Assembly: GCA_944386415.1 (NCBI GenBank)
Contig: CALXAY010000009.1
Coordinates: 1 to 58,460 of the forward strand
DNA length: 58,460 nt
Direction: 5' to 3'
DNA from: an uncultured Clostridia bacterium
Lineage (GTDB): Bacteria > Bacillota > Clostridia > TANB77 > CAG-508
The notes under the pieces were generated by a model, which worked only from the letters and a program-made list of their open reading frames with translations, had not been told where the DNA came from and ran no database searches. Position numbers and translations under genes: made by a program. Positions within the stretch are counted from its first letter, which is position 1; the number at the start of each line of letters is the position of its first letter. Positions 37,101 through 46,921 of this stretch are shown piece after piece.

Positions 37101-37814
37101 ATGGAAGAATTAGATTTAAAAGAATTATTCAGTATTTTCTGGAATAAAAAAGTAAGTATAATATTGATTGTACTAATATTTATAACTTTAGGAGTAATAT
37201 ATACAATAGGTTTTACAACACCAAAATATACTTCATCAACAACATTATTACTTGCTGGTTCAGAAAGCCCAGCAGGAGAAACTACAAATTCAATTACGAC
37301 AACAGATGTAACATTAAATTCAAAATTAGTTTCAACTTATAGTGTGTTAGTTAGAAGTAAAGACGTATTAAATCAAGTTATATCAAATCTTGGGATGGAT
37401 ATTTCGTGGGAAGATTTAAAAAATAATGTATCAGTAAGTACAGTTGAAGATACCGAGGTTATAGAAATATCAATTACGACAACAGATGCAGCAGATTCAG
37501 CAAAAATTGCAAACGAAACAGCAAAAGTTTTCTCAGAAAAAGTTTCAGAGATTTATAATATAAATAATGTTCATGTAGTAGATGAAGCAGAAGTAGAAAA
37601 TGCACCATCAAATATTAATCATGAAAGAGATGTAATAATATTTGCATTCATAGGATTAGTTGTTTCTGTAATATATGTGTTAATTGCAAATATGTTAGAT
37701 ACAACTGTAAAAACAGCAGAAGATATAGAAAAAGAATTTAAAGTACCAGTTCTTGCATCAATACCTGTATATGAAAATGCTATACAAAAGAGAAGAGGAG
37801 GAAAAAGAGAATGA
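37101..37814 (+). CDS. chain-length regulator (Wzz/YveK type), kinase activator
   Basis: 237 residues, ATG behind GGGGAGGAAAA. Two membrane helices (about 19-38 and 177-198) flank an outer helical domain. Residues PKYTSSTTLLLAG and the proline-rich second helix area fit the Wzz family. In Gram-positives this protein is separate from its tyrosine kinase and activates it; the kinase gene follows with an ATGA overlap. It sets polymer length and export. Confidence 0.93.
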   Translation: MEELDLKELFSIFWNKKVSIILIVLIFITLGVIYTIGFTTPKYTSSTTLLLAGSESPAGETTNSITTTDVTLNSKLVSTYSVLVRSKDVLNQVISNLGMDISWEDLKNNVSVSTVEDTEVIEISITTTDAADSAKIANETAKVFSEKVSEIYNINNVHVVDEAEVENAPSNINHERDVIIFAFIGLVVSVIYVLIANMLDTTVKTAEDIEKEFKVPVLASIPVYENAIQKRRGGKRE

Positions 37815-38893
37815 AAAGAGAATTAGTAGCACAATTAGATCCAAAATCTCCTATTTCAGAAGTTTTTAGAACATTAAGAACAAATATCCAATTTATGAAT
37901 ACAAAAGGAAAATTAAGAAGTATATTAGTAACATCAACATTGCCAGGAGAAGGAAAATCATGGACTGCTTCAAATCTAGCAGTAACATTTGCACAAGCAG
38001 GAAAAAAGGTAGTTATAATAGATGCAGATATGAGAAAGGGAAGAGTATATTCAATATTTGGAGTATCACCAAAACCAGGATTATCTAATTATTTATCAGG
38101 AGTGGACTGGGATGAAGGAGAAGCTTCAAATGATTTGAATGATTATTTACAAGAAACCGATATAGAAAACTTATATGTAATAGCTGCTGGAAATGTTCCT
38201 CCAAATCCATCAGAGTTATTGATTTCAGATCAGATGACAGAATTAATGGAAAAATTAAAAGAAATATATGATATAATAATATTTGATGGAACACCAAGTC
38301 AACTAGTAACAGATTCTTTAATATTAACAAGAATAGTAGATTCAACAATAGTTGTAACAGCAAGTAAAGAGACTAAAAAAGAAGATTTGAAAAGAGTAGT
38401 AAAAAATATAAAAAATGTAGGTGGAAAAGTAGCAGGAATAGTACTAAACAAAGTTCCAATAGATCCAAAAAAATATGAGCAATCATATTACTATGGTTCA
38501 ACTTCAATTAGTAATACAAAGCCAAAATCTAGAGCTGCAAAACGTTCAAGTAAAGAAATGTATAACAGAGCATCAAATATAATAGAAAAGAAAGAAGAGC
38601 CTAAGGAAGAAATAGTTGAAGAAATAGAAGAAAATATTAAAGAAGAAAAAGTAGAAGATATCGATAATAAAATAATAGAATTAGAAACTATCAAAAATAA
38701 AACCGAGACACAAAATAGTACGGATAAAAAAGAAGAATTAAAAGAATTTTCTAAAGAATCAGAGACAACATTAAGCAATAATATAAAAATAAATAAAGAA
38801 AAAGAAGAAATACCTCTAAATAAAACAGCTGAAATATTAAATCAAATAAATCAATATTTGGATGAAGAAAAGAAAAAATTAAAGGAGCAATAA
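37811..38893 (+). CDS. bacterial tyrosine kinase (CpsD/YwqD type) with long acidic tail
   Basis: 360 residues. Walker A SLPGEGK-type loop is TLPGEGKSWTASNLA (about 42-56), Walker A' is VVIIDADMRKGR (about 70-81), and Walker B is IIIFDGTP (about 155-162). A short tyrosine cluster, YEQSYYYGS, lies at about 222-230, the likely autophosphorylation site. After it comes an unusual lysine/glutamate-rich tail of about 110 residues (about 250-360) that common CpsD proteins lack. It phosphorylates itself and enzymes such as Ugd to set polymer synthesis. Partner genes on both sides. Confidence 0.9.
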   Translation: MKRELVAQLDPKSPISEVFRTLRTNIQFMNTKGKLRSILVTSTLPGEGKSWTASNLAVTFAQAGKKVVIIDADMRKGRVYSIFGVSPKPGLSNYLSGVDWDEGEASNDLNDYLQETDIENLYVIAAGNVPPNPSELLISDQMTELMEKLKEIYDIIIFDGTPSQLVTDSLILTRIVDSTIVVTASKETKKEDLKRVVKNIKNVGGKVAGIVLNKVPIDPKKYEQSYYYGSTSISNTKPKSRAAKRSSKEMYNRASNIIEKKEEPKEEIVEEIEENIKEEKVEDIDNKIIELETIKNKTETQNSTDKKEELKEFSKESETTLSNNIKINKEKEEIPLNKTAEILNQINQYLDEEKKKLKEQ

Positions 38894-38909
38894 ACAAAAG
38901 GAGAAAAAA

Positions 38910-39734
38910 ATGATAGACATACATTCACATATATTACCTAATATAGATGATGGAGCAAGAAGCATTGAAGAAACATTTAATATGATAAAAGAAGCAAAGA
39001 ATGTAGGATTTGATGTAATTGTTTCAACTTCACATTATATGGAAGGATATTATGAAACTAATGTACCAGAAAGAGAAGTATGGGTAAAAGCAATACATGA
39101 AAATTTACAAGCAAAAAATATAGATATAAATTTATTCTTAGGAAATGAAATATATATGTCAGACAATATAATAAAATTACTAGAAGATAGAAAAGCATCA
39201 ACAATAAATGATACAAGTTATGTATTATTTGAATTACCACTAAATGTAGAGCCACTTAATTTATATGATACAATATATGAATTACAACAATATAAGTTAG
39301 TACCAATTTTAGCACATCCAGAAAGATATAGCTTTGTGCAAAGAGAACCAGAACTAATATATGACTTAGTGGAAAAAGGCGTACTAATGCAAGCAAATTA
39401 TGGGAGTATAATAGGACAATACGGAAAAAAGGCACAAATGATAGTTAAAAAATTCTTTGAAGGAAATATGATACATTTACTAGGAACAGATGTACATAGA
39501 CAAAATACTATATATCCTAAAATACCACAAATAATGTCAGAGTTAAATGAATTAATTGGTGAGGAAAAATTAAAGGAATTGACAGAGATAAATCCAAGAC
39601 TTGTAATACAGAACAAAAGAATAGATATAGAGATGCCACATATGATGAAATTAAATTTTAAAGAGAAAATGATGATAGCAAAAGATGAAGCTTTTGGAAA
39701 AGTAAAAAAAGTATTAAAAAGTAAAAGAAAATAG
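38910..39734 (+). CDS. tyrosine-protein phosphatase CpsB/YwqE (PHP family)
   Basis: 274 residues, slightly long for the family. Metal-binding motifs of the PHP fold: MIDIHSHILPNIDDGA (H-x-H plus DDG), STSHY, LGNEIY, ILAHPERY and LLGTDVHRQ. It removes phosphate from the tyrosine kinase made by the gene upstream, resetting polymer synthesis. Ribosome site AAAGGAGAAAAAA; the third gene of the control operon. Confidence 0.94.
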   Translation: MIDIHSHILPNIDDGARSIEETFNMIKEAKNVGFDVIVSTSHYMEGYYETNVPEREVWVKAIHENLQAKNIDINLFLGNEIYMSDNIIKLLEDRKASTINDTSYVLFELPLNVEPLNLYDTIYELQQYKLVPILAHPERYSFVQREPELIYDLVEKGVLMQANYGSIIGQYGKKAQMIVKKFFEGNMIHLLGTDVHRQNTIYPKIPQIMSELNELIGEEKLKELTEINPRLVIQNKRIDIEMPHMMKLNFKEKMMIAKDEAFGKVKKVLKSKRK

Positions 39735-39758
39735 CATCTATAGAAAGGAAGTAATCTT

Positions 39759-41123
39759 ATGAGAAAATATTTTGGAACAGATGGCATTAGAAGAATAGCA
39801 AATACAGAGTTAACACCAGAGTTAGTTTATAGTGTAGCAAAAGCAGGAGCATATGTGTTATCAAAACATTCGGATCATACACCAGTAATTTTAATTGGTA
39901 GAGATACACGTATTTCTGGAACATTAATAGAAAGTGCTATGGTTGCAGGATTCTTAAGTTATGGAGCAAATGTTAAATTATTAGGAGTAATTCCAACACC
40001 AGCAGTTGCATATTTAACAAGAAAATTAAATGCAGACGCAAGTGTTGTTATTTCGGCATCACATAATACATATGAATTTAATGGAATCAAATTTTTTAGT
40101 AATAAAGGAATGAAGATACCAGATAACTTAGAAGAAGAAATAGAAGAGGTAATGGAATCTGGAGAGTTAGAAAAATTAACAGCTGTTAATGATAAAATAG
40201 GTGTATCAGAATATGCTTTAGATTTGATTGATGAATATGTATATTTCTTTAGAAAAAAATTTGATGATGATATTGCAAAATATAACAAAGATGATTTTGT
40301 TGTAGCTTTAGATACAGCAAATGGAGCAACATCAGTTGTTGCAGAAAAAGTATTTAAAGTGCTTGGTATAAAATATAAAATAATAAATAATCATCCAAAC
40401 GGTGTAAATATTAATGATAATTGTGGTTCAACACATTTAGATGGATTAAAGAAATATGTAGTTGAAAATGGTTTATCTTTGGGTGTTGCATATGATGGTG
40501 ATGGAGATAGATGCTTAGCAGTTGATGAAAAAGGAAATGAAATTGATGGAGATAGACTACTTGCAATAATATCTCAAAGTTTAAGAAAAAAAGGAAAATT
40601 AAATAAAGATACAATAGTTGCAACAGTAATGAGTAATTTAGGATTAAATAAATATGCAAGAGATAATGGATTAGAATTATTACAAACAAAGGTTGGAGAC
40701 AGATATGTTCTAGAAGAAATGTTAAAAGATGGATTTAATCTAGGTGGAGAGCAATCAGGACATGTAATTTTACTTGATTATAATCCAACAGGAGATGGAA
40801 TATTAACTTCTCTAATGTTAATAAAATCAATACTAGAAGAAGGAAAAAGTGCTTCAGAACTATCAAGTATTGTTAAGTTATACCCACAAGTATTAATAAA
40901 TGCAAAAGTAAATACAAATAAAAAATATGATTATGATAAAGACGAAGAGATAAAAGAAGCAATAGATAAGTTAGAAAAAGAATTTGCTGGAAATGGAAGA
41001 GTATTAATAAGAGCATCAGGAACAGAGCCACTAGTAAGGGTTATGATAGAAGGAGAAGACCAAAAATATATAACTAAAAAAGCACAAGAAATAGCAGATT
41101 TAATAGAGAAAAAATTAAAATAA
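39759..41123 (+). CDS. glmM: phosphoglucosamine mutase
   Basis: 454 residues. RKYFGTDGIRRIAN at the start, the phosphoserine loop VVISASHNTYEFNGIKFF (active serine at about residue 101), metal loop DGDGDRCLAVD (about 246-256), sugar loop GGEQSGH and phosphate loop IRASGTEPLVRVM near the end. It turns glucosamine-6-phosphate into glucosamine-1-phosphate for UDP-GlcNAc, needed for peptidoglycan and probably for the nearby polymer. Ribosome site AAAGGAAGTAATCTT. Confidence 0.96.
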   Translation: MRKYFGTDGIRRIANTELTPELVYSVAKAGAYVLSKHSDHTPVILIGRDTRISGTLIESAMVAGFLSYGANVKLLGVIPTPAVAYLTRKLNADASVVISASHNTYEFNGIKFFSNKGMKIPDNLEEEIEEVMESGELEKLTAVNDKIGVSEYALDLIDEYVYFFRKKFDDDIAKYNKDDFVVALDTANGATSVVAEKVFKVLGIKYKIINNHPNGVNINDNCGSTHLDGLKKYVVENGLSLGVAYDGDGDRCLAVDEKGNEIDGDRLLAIISQSLRKKGKLNKDTIVATVMSNLGLNKYARDNGLELLQTKVGDRYVLEEMLKDGFNLGGEQSGHVILLDYNPTGDGILTSLMLIKSILEEGKSASELSSIVKLYPQVLINAKVNTNKKYDYDKDEEIKEAIDKLEKEFAGNGRVLIRASGTEPLVRVMIEGEDQKYITKKAQEIADLIEKKLK

Positions 41124-41230
41124 TATATAAATTTGTAATTAAAATGTAATATAAAAGTAATAAAAAAATATTGATTATTGAGATTTTAAATGTTATTATT
41201 AAGTAAACTAAAGAAAACGGAGGGGAGAAA

Positions 41231-41569
41231 ATGTTTTTATTTAATATATCAGACCCATTAACATTATTATTAATGTTAGCAGCAACAGTATTACTAATCT
41301 TCTTAGCCCAAGAGGTAAAAAAGAGCATGATAGGAGCAGTTTTATTATTTGTTTATCTTATAATATTAATTATGCATGTAGTTCAAATAGCGACTTTATC
41401 TGAGGAAAATAGATATTTGCTTTCAACTCTATCAAGATGTATAATTATAGACTTTGTATTTGTTTTCATCTCATTTTTCTCATATTTATGGGTGGATGAC
41501 ATAGAAACGAGATTATATGGAAAGAAAAGTTTAGATAATAGCTTAGATTGGTTTTGGAGAAAAGTATAG
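41231..41569 (+). CDS. small membrane protein, unknown function
   Basis: 112 residues, ATG behind ACGGAGGGGAGAAA. Three hydrophobic segments (about 6-24, 32-53, 68-88), then a short charged end (DDIETRLYGKK, WFWRKV). No family recognised. It has its own terminator. Confidence 0.7.
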   Translation: MFLFNISDPLTLLLMLAATVLLIFLAQEVKKSMIGAVLLFVYLIILIMHVVQIATLSEENRYLLSTLSRCIIIDFVFVFISFFSYLWVDDIETRLYGKKSLDNSLDWFWRKV

Positions 41570-41571
41570 TT

Positions 41572-41605
41572 AAAGTTCGATAATAAAATCGAACTTTTTA
41601 TTTTT
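41572..41605 (+). terminator. terminator after the small membrane protein
   Basis: AAAGTTCGAT (41572-41581) pairs with ATCGAACTTT (41588-41597), followed by a T-rich run. Confidence 0.88.
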
Positions 41606-41725
41606 GTTAAAAAATAATATTACAGATTTATTACAAAAAAAGAAAAATATTGAAAAAAGTAATAATATATGTTATTATGATTTTATAATAACATATAAAA
41701 AATAGTTAAAAGGAAAAAATTAAAG

Positions 41726-41800
41726 ATGAAAACTAAAATCCTTGAAAGCCTTGAGGCTGTAATACACACACACACCAGATTGTTGAATGAAAAAAATTAA
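41726..41800 (+). pseudogene. start of a small gene interrupted by the IS remnant
   Basis: ATG AAA ACT AAA runs for 24 codons to TAA at 41798-41800 (MKTKILESLEAVIHTHT, then RLLNEKN). A TTGAAA-17-TATTAT promoter-like element lies upstream (41652-41680). On the far side of the transposase remnant, plus-strand 43211-43269 reads SELNKLYEEYVNIMNESQM and a stop, followed by a terminator. The two ends could be halves of one small helical protein of about 43 residues split by the insertion. The bases between 41801 and 41872 are only A-rich DNA. Alternatively this is a short stand-alone ORF. Confidence 0.35.
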
Positions 41801-41872
41801 AGAACGAAGAAAAATTAGAAAAAAACGATACTAAAAAAGATAAAAAATAAAAATTAGAAAAAAAGATATAAA

Positions 41873-41916
41873 AATAGAGGAATACTACCCTTAATTGGTA
41901 GCTAATTCCTCTATTA
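41873..41916. terminator. hairpin at the 3' end of the transposase remnant
   Basis: ATAGAGGAAT pairs with ATTCCTCTAT and the inner ACC with GGT. It spans the transposase stop codon and is probably the IS-borne terminator or part of the IS end. Confidence 0.6.
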
Positions 41917-43214
41917 ATTTTTTAACTCCTATGATATTTAGAACTCTTTTAAAGTTATAGGCAAGAAAAACAGAGGATGTCCAAGAGGAAACCCTATCTA
42001 AACCTTTAACGAAAACATGAGTAAAACCTAAGGAACGCTTAATGGTACCAAAGGGATGCTCAACGAGAGATTTTCTAAGTTTGTAAAAAGAGGAATCTTT
42101 TTTGTAGTTTTCGTTGATTTTGTTAAGTTCATCTTCTTTAATATTTCTTTTAATAGAACGACCGTTGATAGACTTAGTACATTTATCTAAATATGGACAA
42201 TTAATGCAAGAAGAAGATGTGTAAATTTTGTAATGGTTGGTAACATTGTTTCTAGTTTCAGTAGATTTTCTAGAAAAAGAAAGTTTTTGATTGTTAGGGC
42301 AAATGTAAGTATCATCAGAAGGAGAGTAAGTGAAAGCAGATTTAGAGAAGTCGTCAAAGTTAGAAGCAGAATGATTTTTAGGTTTAGGAACAAGAGTAGA
42401 GATGTTGTCCTTGTTAAGAGCGAGTAAATCAGAAGATTTGTAGTAACCAGTATCGGCAAGTTGAGTAATAGAATGTTCAGGATTTTCTTTTAAGAAATCG
42501 TTTAAATTGTAATCATCAAAAAGTTTATCAGACATAGGTTTAAGAAGCCCAACATCATTAGCTTGGTTAGTAACATCATAATCAATAATTAATTTGTTTT
42601 TAGAGTCGACAACAGATTGAACATTGTAACAAGGTTCAATATTAGAGTGGTTTTTCATAACTTTAGAAGCAGGGTCAGTAGCACAAAATTCCTTAACATC
42701 ATTTTTAATCATATCATCTTTTAGAGCAGAATATTTAACTTTACGAGCCTTAATAAGGTCAAGCTTTTTTTGAAATTCAGCTTTTTTAGAAGCATCAATT
42801 TGAGAAGAATCATAATCAATTTCAGAAATATATTCTTCAATTTTTTTATCAATATTAGCTAAAAGTTCATCTAATTTATCAATAGTATAAGCACGTTTTT
42901 TAGAGCAATTAGCTTTAATTTTAGTACCATCAAAAGCAAAGATTTTAAAACCAAATAAATCAAGTTTACGGCAAAGGTTAGAAAATTGTTTAAAGACGTT
43001 TTTAAGGGCCTTAGAGTTATCTTTGCAGAAGTTAGCAAGAGTAGAGTGGTCGGGTTTAAGATTACCAGTAAGCCAAATAAGTTCAATGTTTCTAGAGCAC
43101 TCACGTTCTTGTTTTCTAGAAGATTGAATACCATTAAAGAAACAGTAAATATGAATTTTTAATAAAATTTCAGTATGATAAGGTTTTTGTCCACGATTAT
43201 TACAAAAAGTTCCG
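41891..43214 (-). pseudogene. IS1182-like transposase, 5'-truncated remnant
   Basis: The minus frame is open from about 43214 down to TAA at 41891, about 440 codons. It reads RGQKPYHTEILLKIHIYCFF, NIELIWLTGNLKPDHSTLANF and FAFDGTKIKANCSKK (first catalytic aspartate region), DPASKVMKN, LADTGYYKSSDL, then CINCPYLDKC and KSLVEHPFGTIKRSLGF (third catalytic glutamate region of the DDE domain). The usual N-terminal part and a start codon are missing: upstream of FGTFCNNRGQK the frame hits TAG. No clear terminal inverted repeats or target duplication are seen. So the element is most likely dead. It seems inserted in a small host gene. Confidence 0.75.
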
Positions 43215-43269
43215 AACTAAATAAACTATATGAAGAATATGTAAATATAATGAATGAAAGTCAAATGTA
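43211..43269 (+). pseudogene. 3' end of the gene split by the IS remnant
   Basis: Reads SELNKLYEEYVNIMNESQM then TAA, in frame with no start codon of its own, directly beside the IS junction. A good terminator follows, as expected for a gene end. See the entry at 41726 for the matching start. Confidence 0.35.
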
Positions 43270-43280
43270 AAAAAGTAAAT

Positions 43281-43308
43281 AAAAAACCTCAAAATTTGAG
43301 GTTTTTTT
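43281..43308 (+). terminator. terminator of the interrupted small gene
   Basis: AAAAAACCTC pairs with GAGGTTTTTT around AAAATTT, followed by more T. Confidence 0.88.
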
Positions 43309-43376
43309 CTATTAAACATATTTAATCTTCTACTTGAATATATATAAATATAATAACATAAGATAAGGAGAAAAAT

Positions 43377-44552
43377 ATGTTTAATGTCGCAATATTAAAA
43401 TTAAAAGATATTTTGAAATATTTTATAGGAATTATATTAATTTTATTAATAATAATTTTTGTTAGTAAAAGTTTAAAAGAAAATAATATAATAGAAAAAT
43501 TAGGAAAAGAATTTACTCTTATATCAAAAAACAATATGTTATTTGCACTAGATAAGACAATTCCAGTAATATCTAATGTAAATGAAGAATATAAAAATAT
43601 AGCAAAAGAAGATGATATAGATAATAGTCAAGATATGTTACAAATAATGCTTGGAACACAAATAAGTAGTATAAAAGCAATGGAAAAAATAGAAAAAAGT
43701 GAAGAACTAGAAAAATCTAAAAAAGAAAGTATAGAAAATCAAGAAGAGGAAAAAGTAAATGGAAATGGTACAGAAAATCAAACTGTAGCAAATGCAGAAA
43801 CAACAGAGATAATAACACAAAATCCAATAAAAGATGGAAGTAATACGCAAATAGGAAATGTGAAAATAAAGAATGAAACAGATTATCAAATAACACAAGA
43901 TATGTTTGATACAAATGATTTAGTAATAGATAATAAAAATGTAATATTATTTCATACTCATAGTTGCGAAAGTTATACATCAAGTGAAAAATATCCATAT
44001 ACACCAACAGGAAATTTTAGAACAACAGATTTAAACTTTACAGTAACAAGAGTAGGAACTGAATTGGAAACATATTTAAAACAATATAATTATAATGTAG
44101 TACATAATAAGGATTATCATGATTATCCAGCATATAATGGTTCATATACACGTTCATTAAAAACAGTAGAAAATATTTTGCAAACAACACAAAGTGATAT
44201 AATAATAGATGTACATAGAGATGCAATAGGATCTAGAAGTGATTATGCACCAACAGTAAGAATAGGAAATGAAGAAGCAGCTCAATTAATGTTTGTAATA
44301 GGAACAGATGCAGGAGGGTTATGGCATCCTAATTGGAAAGAGAATTTAAAATTCGCAATAAAAATACAGCAAAAAGCAGAAGAAATGTATCCAGGTCTTT
44401 TTAAAACAATGATGCTTACAAAATCAAGATATAATCAACATACAGGAAAATATGCAAGTATTATAGAGGTTGGAGCTACTGGTAATACTTTGGACCAATG
44501 CCTTGTGAGTATGAAATATTTAGCAGAAGTAATGCACGAAGTGATACAATAG
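43377..44552 (+). CDS. spoIIP: stage II sporulation protein P
   Basis: 391 residues, ATG behind AAGGAGAAAAAT. One membrane helix at about 20-37; a linker rich in E, N and K; then the catalytic amidase part: VILFHTHSCESYTSS (zinc-binding H), IDVHRDAIG, IEVGATGNTLDQC (catalytic E). SpoIIP is a wall amidase and endopeptidase that, with SpoIID and SpoIIM, drives engulfment in the mother cell during spore formation. It is direct evidence that the organism is, or recently was, a spore-former. Confidence 0.93.
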   Translation: MFNVAILKLKDILKYFIGIILILLIIIFVSKSLKENNIIEKLGKEFTLISKNNMLFALDKTIPVISNVNEEYKNIAKEDDIDNSQDMLQIMLGTQISSIKAMEKIEKSEELEKSKKESIENQEEEKVNGNGTENQTVANAETTEIITQNPIKDGSNTQIGNVKIKNETDYQITQDMFDTNDLVIDNKNVILFHTHSCESYTSSEKYPYTPTGNFRTTDLNFTVTRVGTELETYLKQYNYNVVHNKDYHDYPAYNGSYTRSLKTVENILQTTQSDIIIDVHRDAIGSRSDYAPTVRIGNEEAAQLMFVIGTDAGGLWHPNWKENLKFAIKIQQKAEEMYPGLFKTMMLTKSRYNQHTGKYASIIEVGATGNTLDQCLVSMKYLAEVMHEVIQ

Positions 44553-44640
44553 GGACGGAGGATTTTTGTCTCATTTTGGAATAAAATATAAATTTTAGGT
44601 AAAAAATAACAGTCCTTCCTTTGTTTCAAAAAACTTTAAT
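44553..44640. repeat. GGGACGGAGGA repeat-like element, possibly half of a palindrome
   Basis: GGGACGGAGGATTTTTGTCT occurs right after the spoIIP stop. Such GGGACGG strings elsewhere in this window belong to palindromic intergenic repeats; here the matching second arm is not present. Uncertain. Confidence 0.35.
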
Positions 44641-44725
44641 TAAGTTTTATTAAAACCTTGAATTATAAAAATTACTTGTATATAATGTAACTGGAAAATT
44701 TAGAGAAAGTAGAGGTGTAAGTTAT

Positions 44726-46033
44726 ATGGCAGAAATTAGTTTAAACTTAAAAAATAGTGGAATAACAATGAAAAATATAATGGAATATAAGAAACAAGTA
44801 GAAAATATTCATAAAGATTTACATAGAAGGGCAAATGATAAAAAAGATTTTGTAGGATGGCTTGAACTTCCAACAAATTATGATAAAGAAGAGTTTAAAA
44901 GAATAAAAAAAGCAGCAAAGAAAATAAAAAAAGAATCTGATGTATTATTAGTAATAGGAATAGGTGGATCATATTTAGGAGCAAGAGCTGTGATTGAAGC
45001 ATTAACAAGTTCATTTAATAATTTACTTCCAGCAAGACAGAGAAAATATCCACAAATATTATATGTAGGAAATAATCTAAGTCCAAATTATATGAACGAA
45101 TTAATAGAATATGTAGCAAATAAAGATTTTTCTATAAATGTAATATCAAAATCAGGCACAACAACAGAGCCTGCAGTTGCATTTAGAATATTTAGAGAAA
45201 TACTAGAAAATAAATATGGAATAGATGAAGCAAGAAGTAGAATTTATGCAACAACAGATAAAGAAAGAGGAGCATTAAAAACACTTGCTGATAAAGAAGG
45301 ATATGAGAAATTTGTAGTTCCAGATAATGTTGGTGGAAGATATTCAGTACTAACAGCAGTAGGATTACTTCCAATAGCAGTAGCAGGAATTGATATAACA
45401 AAACTAATGGAAGGTGCAAGAGTTGCACAAGAAAGATATAATGATTCAAATTTAAAATATAATGAATGTTATCAATATGCAGTAGCTAGAAACATATTAT
45501 ATAAACAAGAAAAAAATACAGAGATATTGGTAAATTATGAACCAAAAATGCACTACTTTACAGAATGGTGGAAGCAATTGTTTGGAGAAAGTGAAGGAAA
45601 AGATAATAAAGGAATATTTCCTTCAGGAGTAGATAACACAACAGATTTACATTCCATGGGGCAATATATACAACAAGGAAGAAGAAATTTATTTGAAACA
45701 GTTGTATATGTAGAAAATCCAAAATCAGATATTACAATAAATCCAGATGATGATAATTTAGATGGATTAAATTATTTAGCAGGAAAAACATTAGATTTTG
45801 TAAATAAAAAAGCAATGGAAGGAACCATAAAAGCACATGTATCGGGAGATGTACCTAATATTGCAATTAAGATGAACAAATTAGATGAAGAAAATCTAGG
45901 AGAAATATTATACTTTTTTGAAAAGGCATGTGCTATGTCAGGAAGCATATTGGGAATAAATCCATTTGATCAACCAGGAGTAGAAGAATATAAAAAAAAT
46001 ATGTTTAAACTATTAAAAAAACCAGGATATTAA
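44726..46033 (+). CDS. pgi: glucose-6-phosphate isomerase
   Basis: 435 residues. Sugar-binding motifs [18 protein letters not shown] (about 76-93) and [18 protein letters not shown] (about 138-155), then [33 protein letters not shown] and GILG-type end. It interconverts glucose-6-phosphate and fructose-6-phosphate in glycolysis. The length is that of the short bacterial form found in Firmicutes. Single-gene unit with ribosome site GTAGAGGTG. Confidence 0.95.
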   Translation: MAEISLNLKNSGITMKNIMEYKKQVENIHKDLHRRANDKKDFVGWLELPTNYDKEEFKRIKKAAKKIKKESDVLLVIGIGGSYLGARAVIEALTSSFNNLLPARQRKYPQILYVGNNLSPNYMNELIEYVANKDFSINVISKSGTTTEPAVAFRIFREILENKYGIDEARSRIYATTDKERGALKTLADKEGYEKFVVPDNVGGRYSVLTAVGLLPIAVAGIDITKLMEGARVAQERYNDSNLKYNECYQYAVARNILYKQEKNTEILVNYEPKMHYFTEWWKQLFGESEGKDNKGIFPSGVDNTTDLHSMGQYIQQGRRNLFETVVYVENPKSDITINPDDDNLDGLNYLAGKTLDFVNKKAMEGTIKAHVSGDVPNIAIKMNKLDEENLGEILYFFEKACAMSGSILGINPFDQPGVEEYKKNMFKLLKKPGY

Positions 46034-46034
46034 T

Positions 46035-46132
46035 GTCCAATGGGGGACACTTCTTTAATTATGATATGTCCCTAAAAGGACAAAATGTCCAAAAAGAAAC
46101 GTCCCTATTGGACAATTTGTCCATTCGGGGAC
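46035..46132. repeat. array of GTCC/GGAC mini-hairpins
   Basis: GTCC at 46035, 46068, 46101 and 46119 is each followed within 5-7 bases by GGAC (46045, 46078, 46110, 46129), giving four small hairpins, with one more lone GTCC at 46087. The last unit ends GGGGACAC, as the first. The array fills the gap between pgi and the thioesterase gene. It is more GC-rich than its surroundings. Possible roles are termination, mRNA processing or an old mobile repeat. Confidence 0.7.
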
Positions 46133-46158
46133 ACATCTATAAGAAAAGAGGAAGCAAA

Positions 46159-46881
46159 ATGATTTTTAAAGAAAAATTTAAAATGGGATTAACAGATATA
46201 GGAAAAGATAATAAAATAAAAAATATTGCTATATTAAAAATGCTGGAAAATATTGGATCTTATCACTCAGATGTTGCAGGATATGGAGCTAACGATACTT
46301 ATGTAAAAAAAGTAACTTGGATTTTATTAGATTGGAAGTTTAAAGTTTTAAATAGACCAAAATATGGACAAACATTAGAAGTTGATACTTGGGCTAGAGA
46401 AGGAAATAGATTTTTTACATATCGTGATTTTGAAATTTATGACGAAAATAAAACTCTTTGTGCAATAGCAACATCGAAATGGACTTTAATTAACATGAAA
46501 GAAAAAAGAATGACTAAAATAAATGATGAAGTATTAGATTGCTATAAAGTAGAAGAAAAAGAAGTTTTTAAGGGAGAAAAGCTAGATAGATTACAAATTC
46601 CTAATGAATTTATTTCTAATATAAAATATACTGTAATTAGAAAAGACATTGATATTAATAAGCATATGCACAATTTATATTTTTTAGATTTAGCTTATGA
46701 AGCTTTACCAGAAGAAGTGTATGAAAAAAGACCTTTTGATAATCTTAGAATTATGTATAAAAAAGAAATAAAATTAGGAGAAACTGTAGATTGTAAATAT
46801 ACTAAAGAGGATAATAAAAATATTATAGTAATACAAAGTGATGATGGAAAACATTTACATGCAATAATAGAGTTATATTAA
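46159..46881 (+). CDS. acyl-ACP thioesterase
   Basis: Start chosen at ATG 46159 (AGAGGAAGCAAA upstream). The frame stays open back to 46033 but that part is the hairpin array and has no protein-like sequence. 240 residues with two hot-dog domains of the FatA/FatB family: KNIAILKMLENIGSYHSD, VTWILLDWKFKVLNRPKYGQ, EVDTWARE, and DIDINKHMHNLYFLDLAYEA with the catalytic N and H. It frees fatty acids from acyl carrier protein and so sets chain length. Confidence 0.9.
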   Translation: MIFKEKFKMGLTDIGKDNKIKNIAILKMLENIGSYHSDVAGYGANDTYVKKVTWILLDWKFKVLNRPKYGQTLEVDTWAREGNRFFTYRDFEIYDENKTLCAIATSKWTLINMKEKRMTKINDEVLDCYKVEEKEVFKGEKLDRLQIPNEFISNIKYTVIRKDIDINKHMHNLYFLDLAYEALPEEVYEKRPFDNLRIMYKKEIKLGETVDCKYTKEDNKNIIVIQSDDGKHLHAIIELY

Positions 46882-46921
46882 TATAAACTAAAATATTTTA
46901 CTAAAGAAAGGAATAAATTAT

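Noticed and set aside
42871..43134. Second minus-strand ORF of 87 residues next to the transposase
   Set aside because: It is another frame of the transposase itself; the true transposase frame runs through this part without break.
43205..43220. A fifteenth recoding site (CGG on the minus strand at 43214-43212) at the start of the transposase
   Set aside because: Skipping C would join the transposase to an antisense frame without start codon or similarity; it is more likely the junction of the IS remnant with host DNA.
46033..46158. N-terminal extension of the thioesterase
   Set aside because: The stretch is a hairpin array without protein-like sequence; ATG 46159 has a ribosome site.
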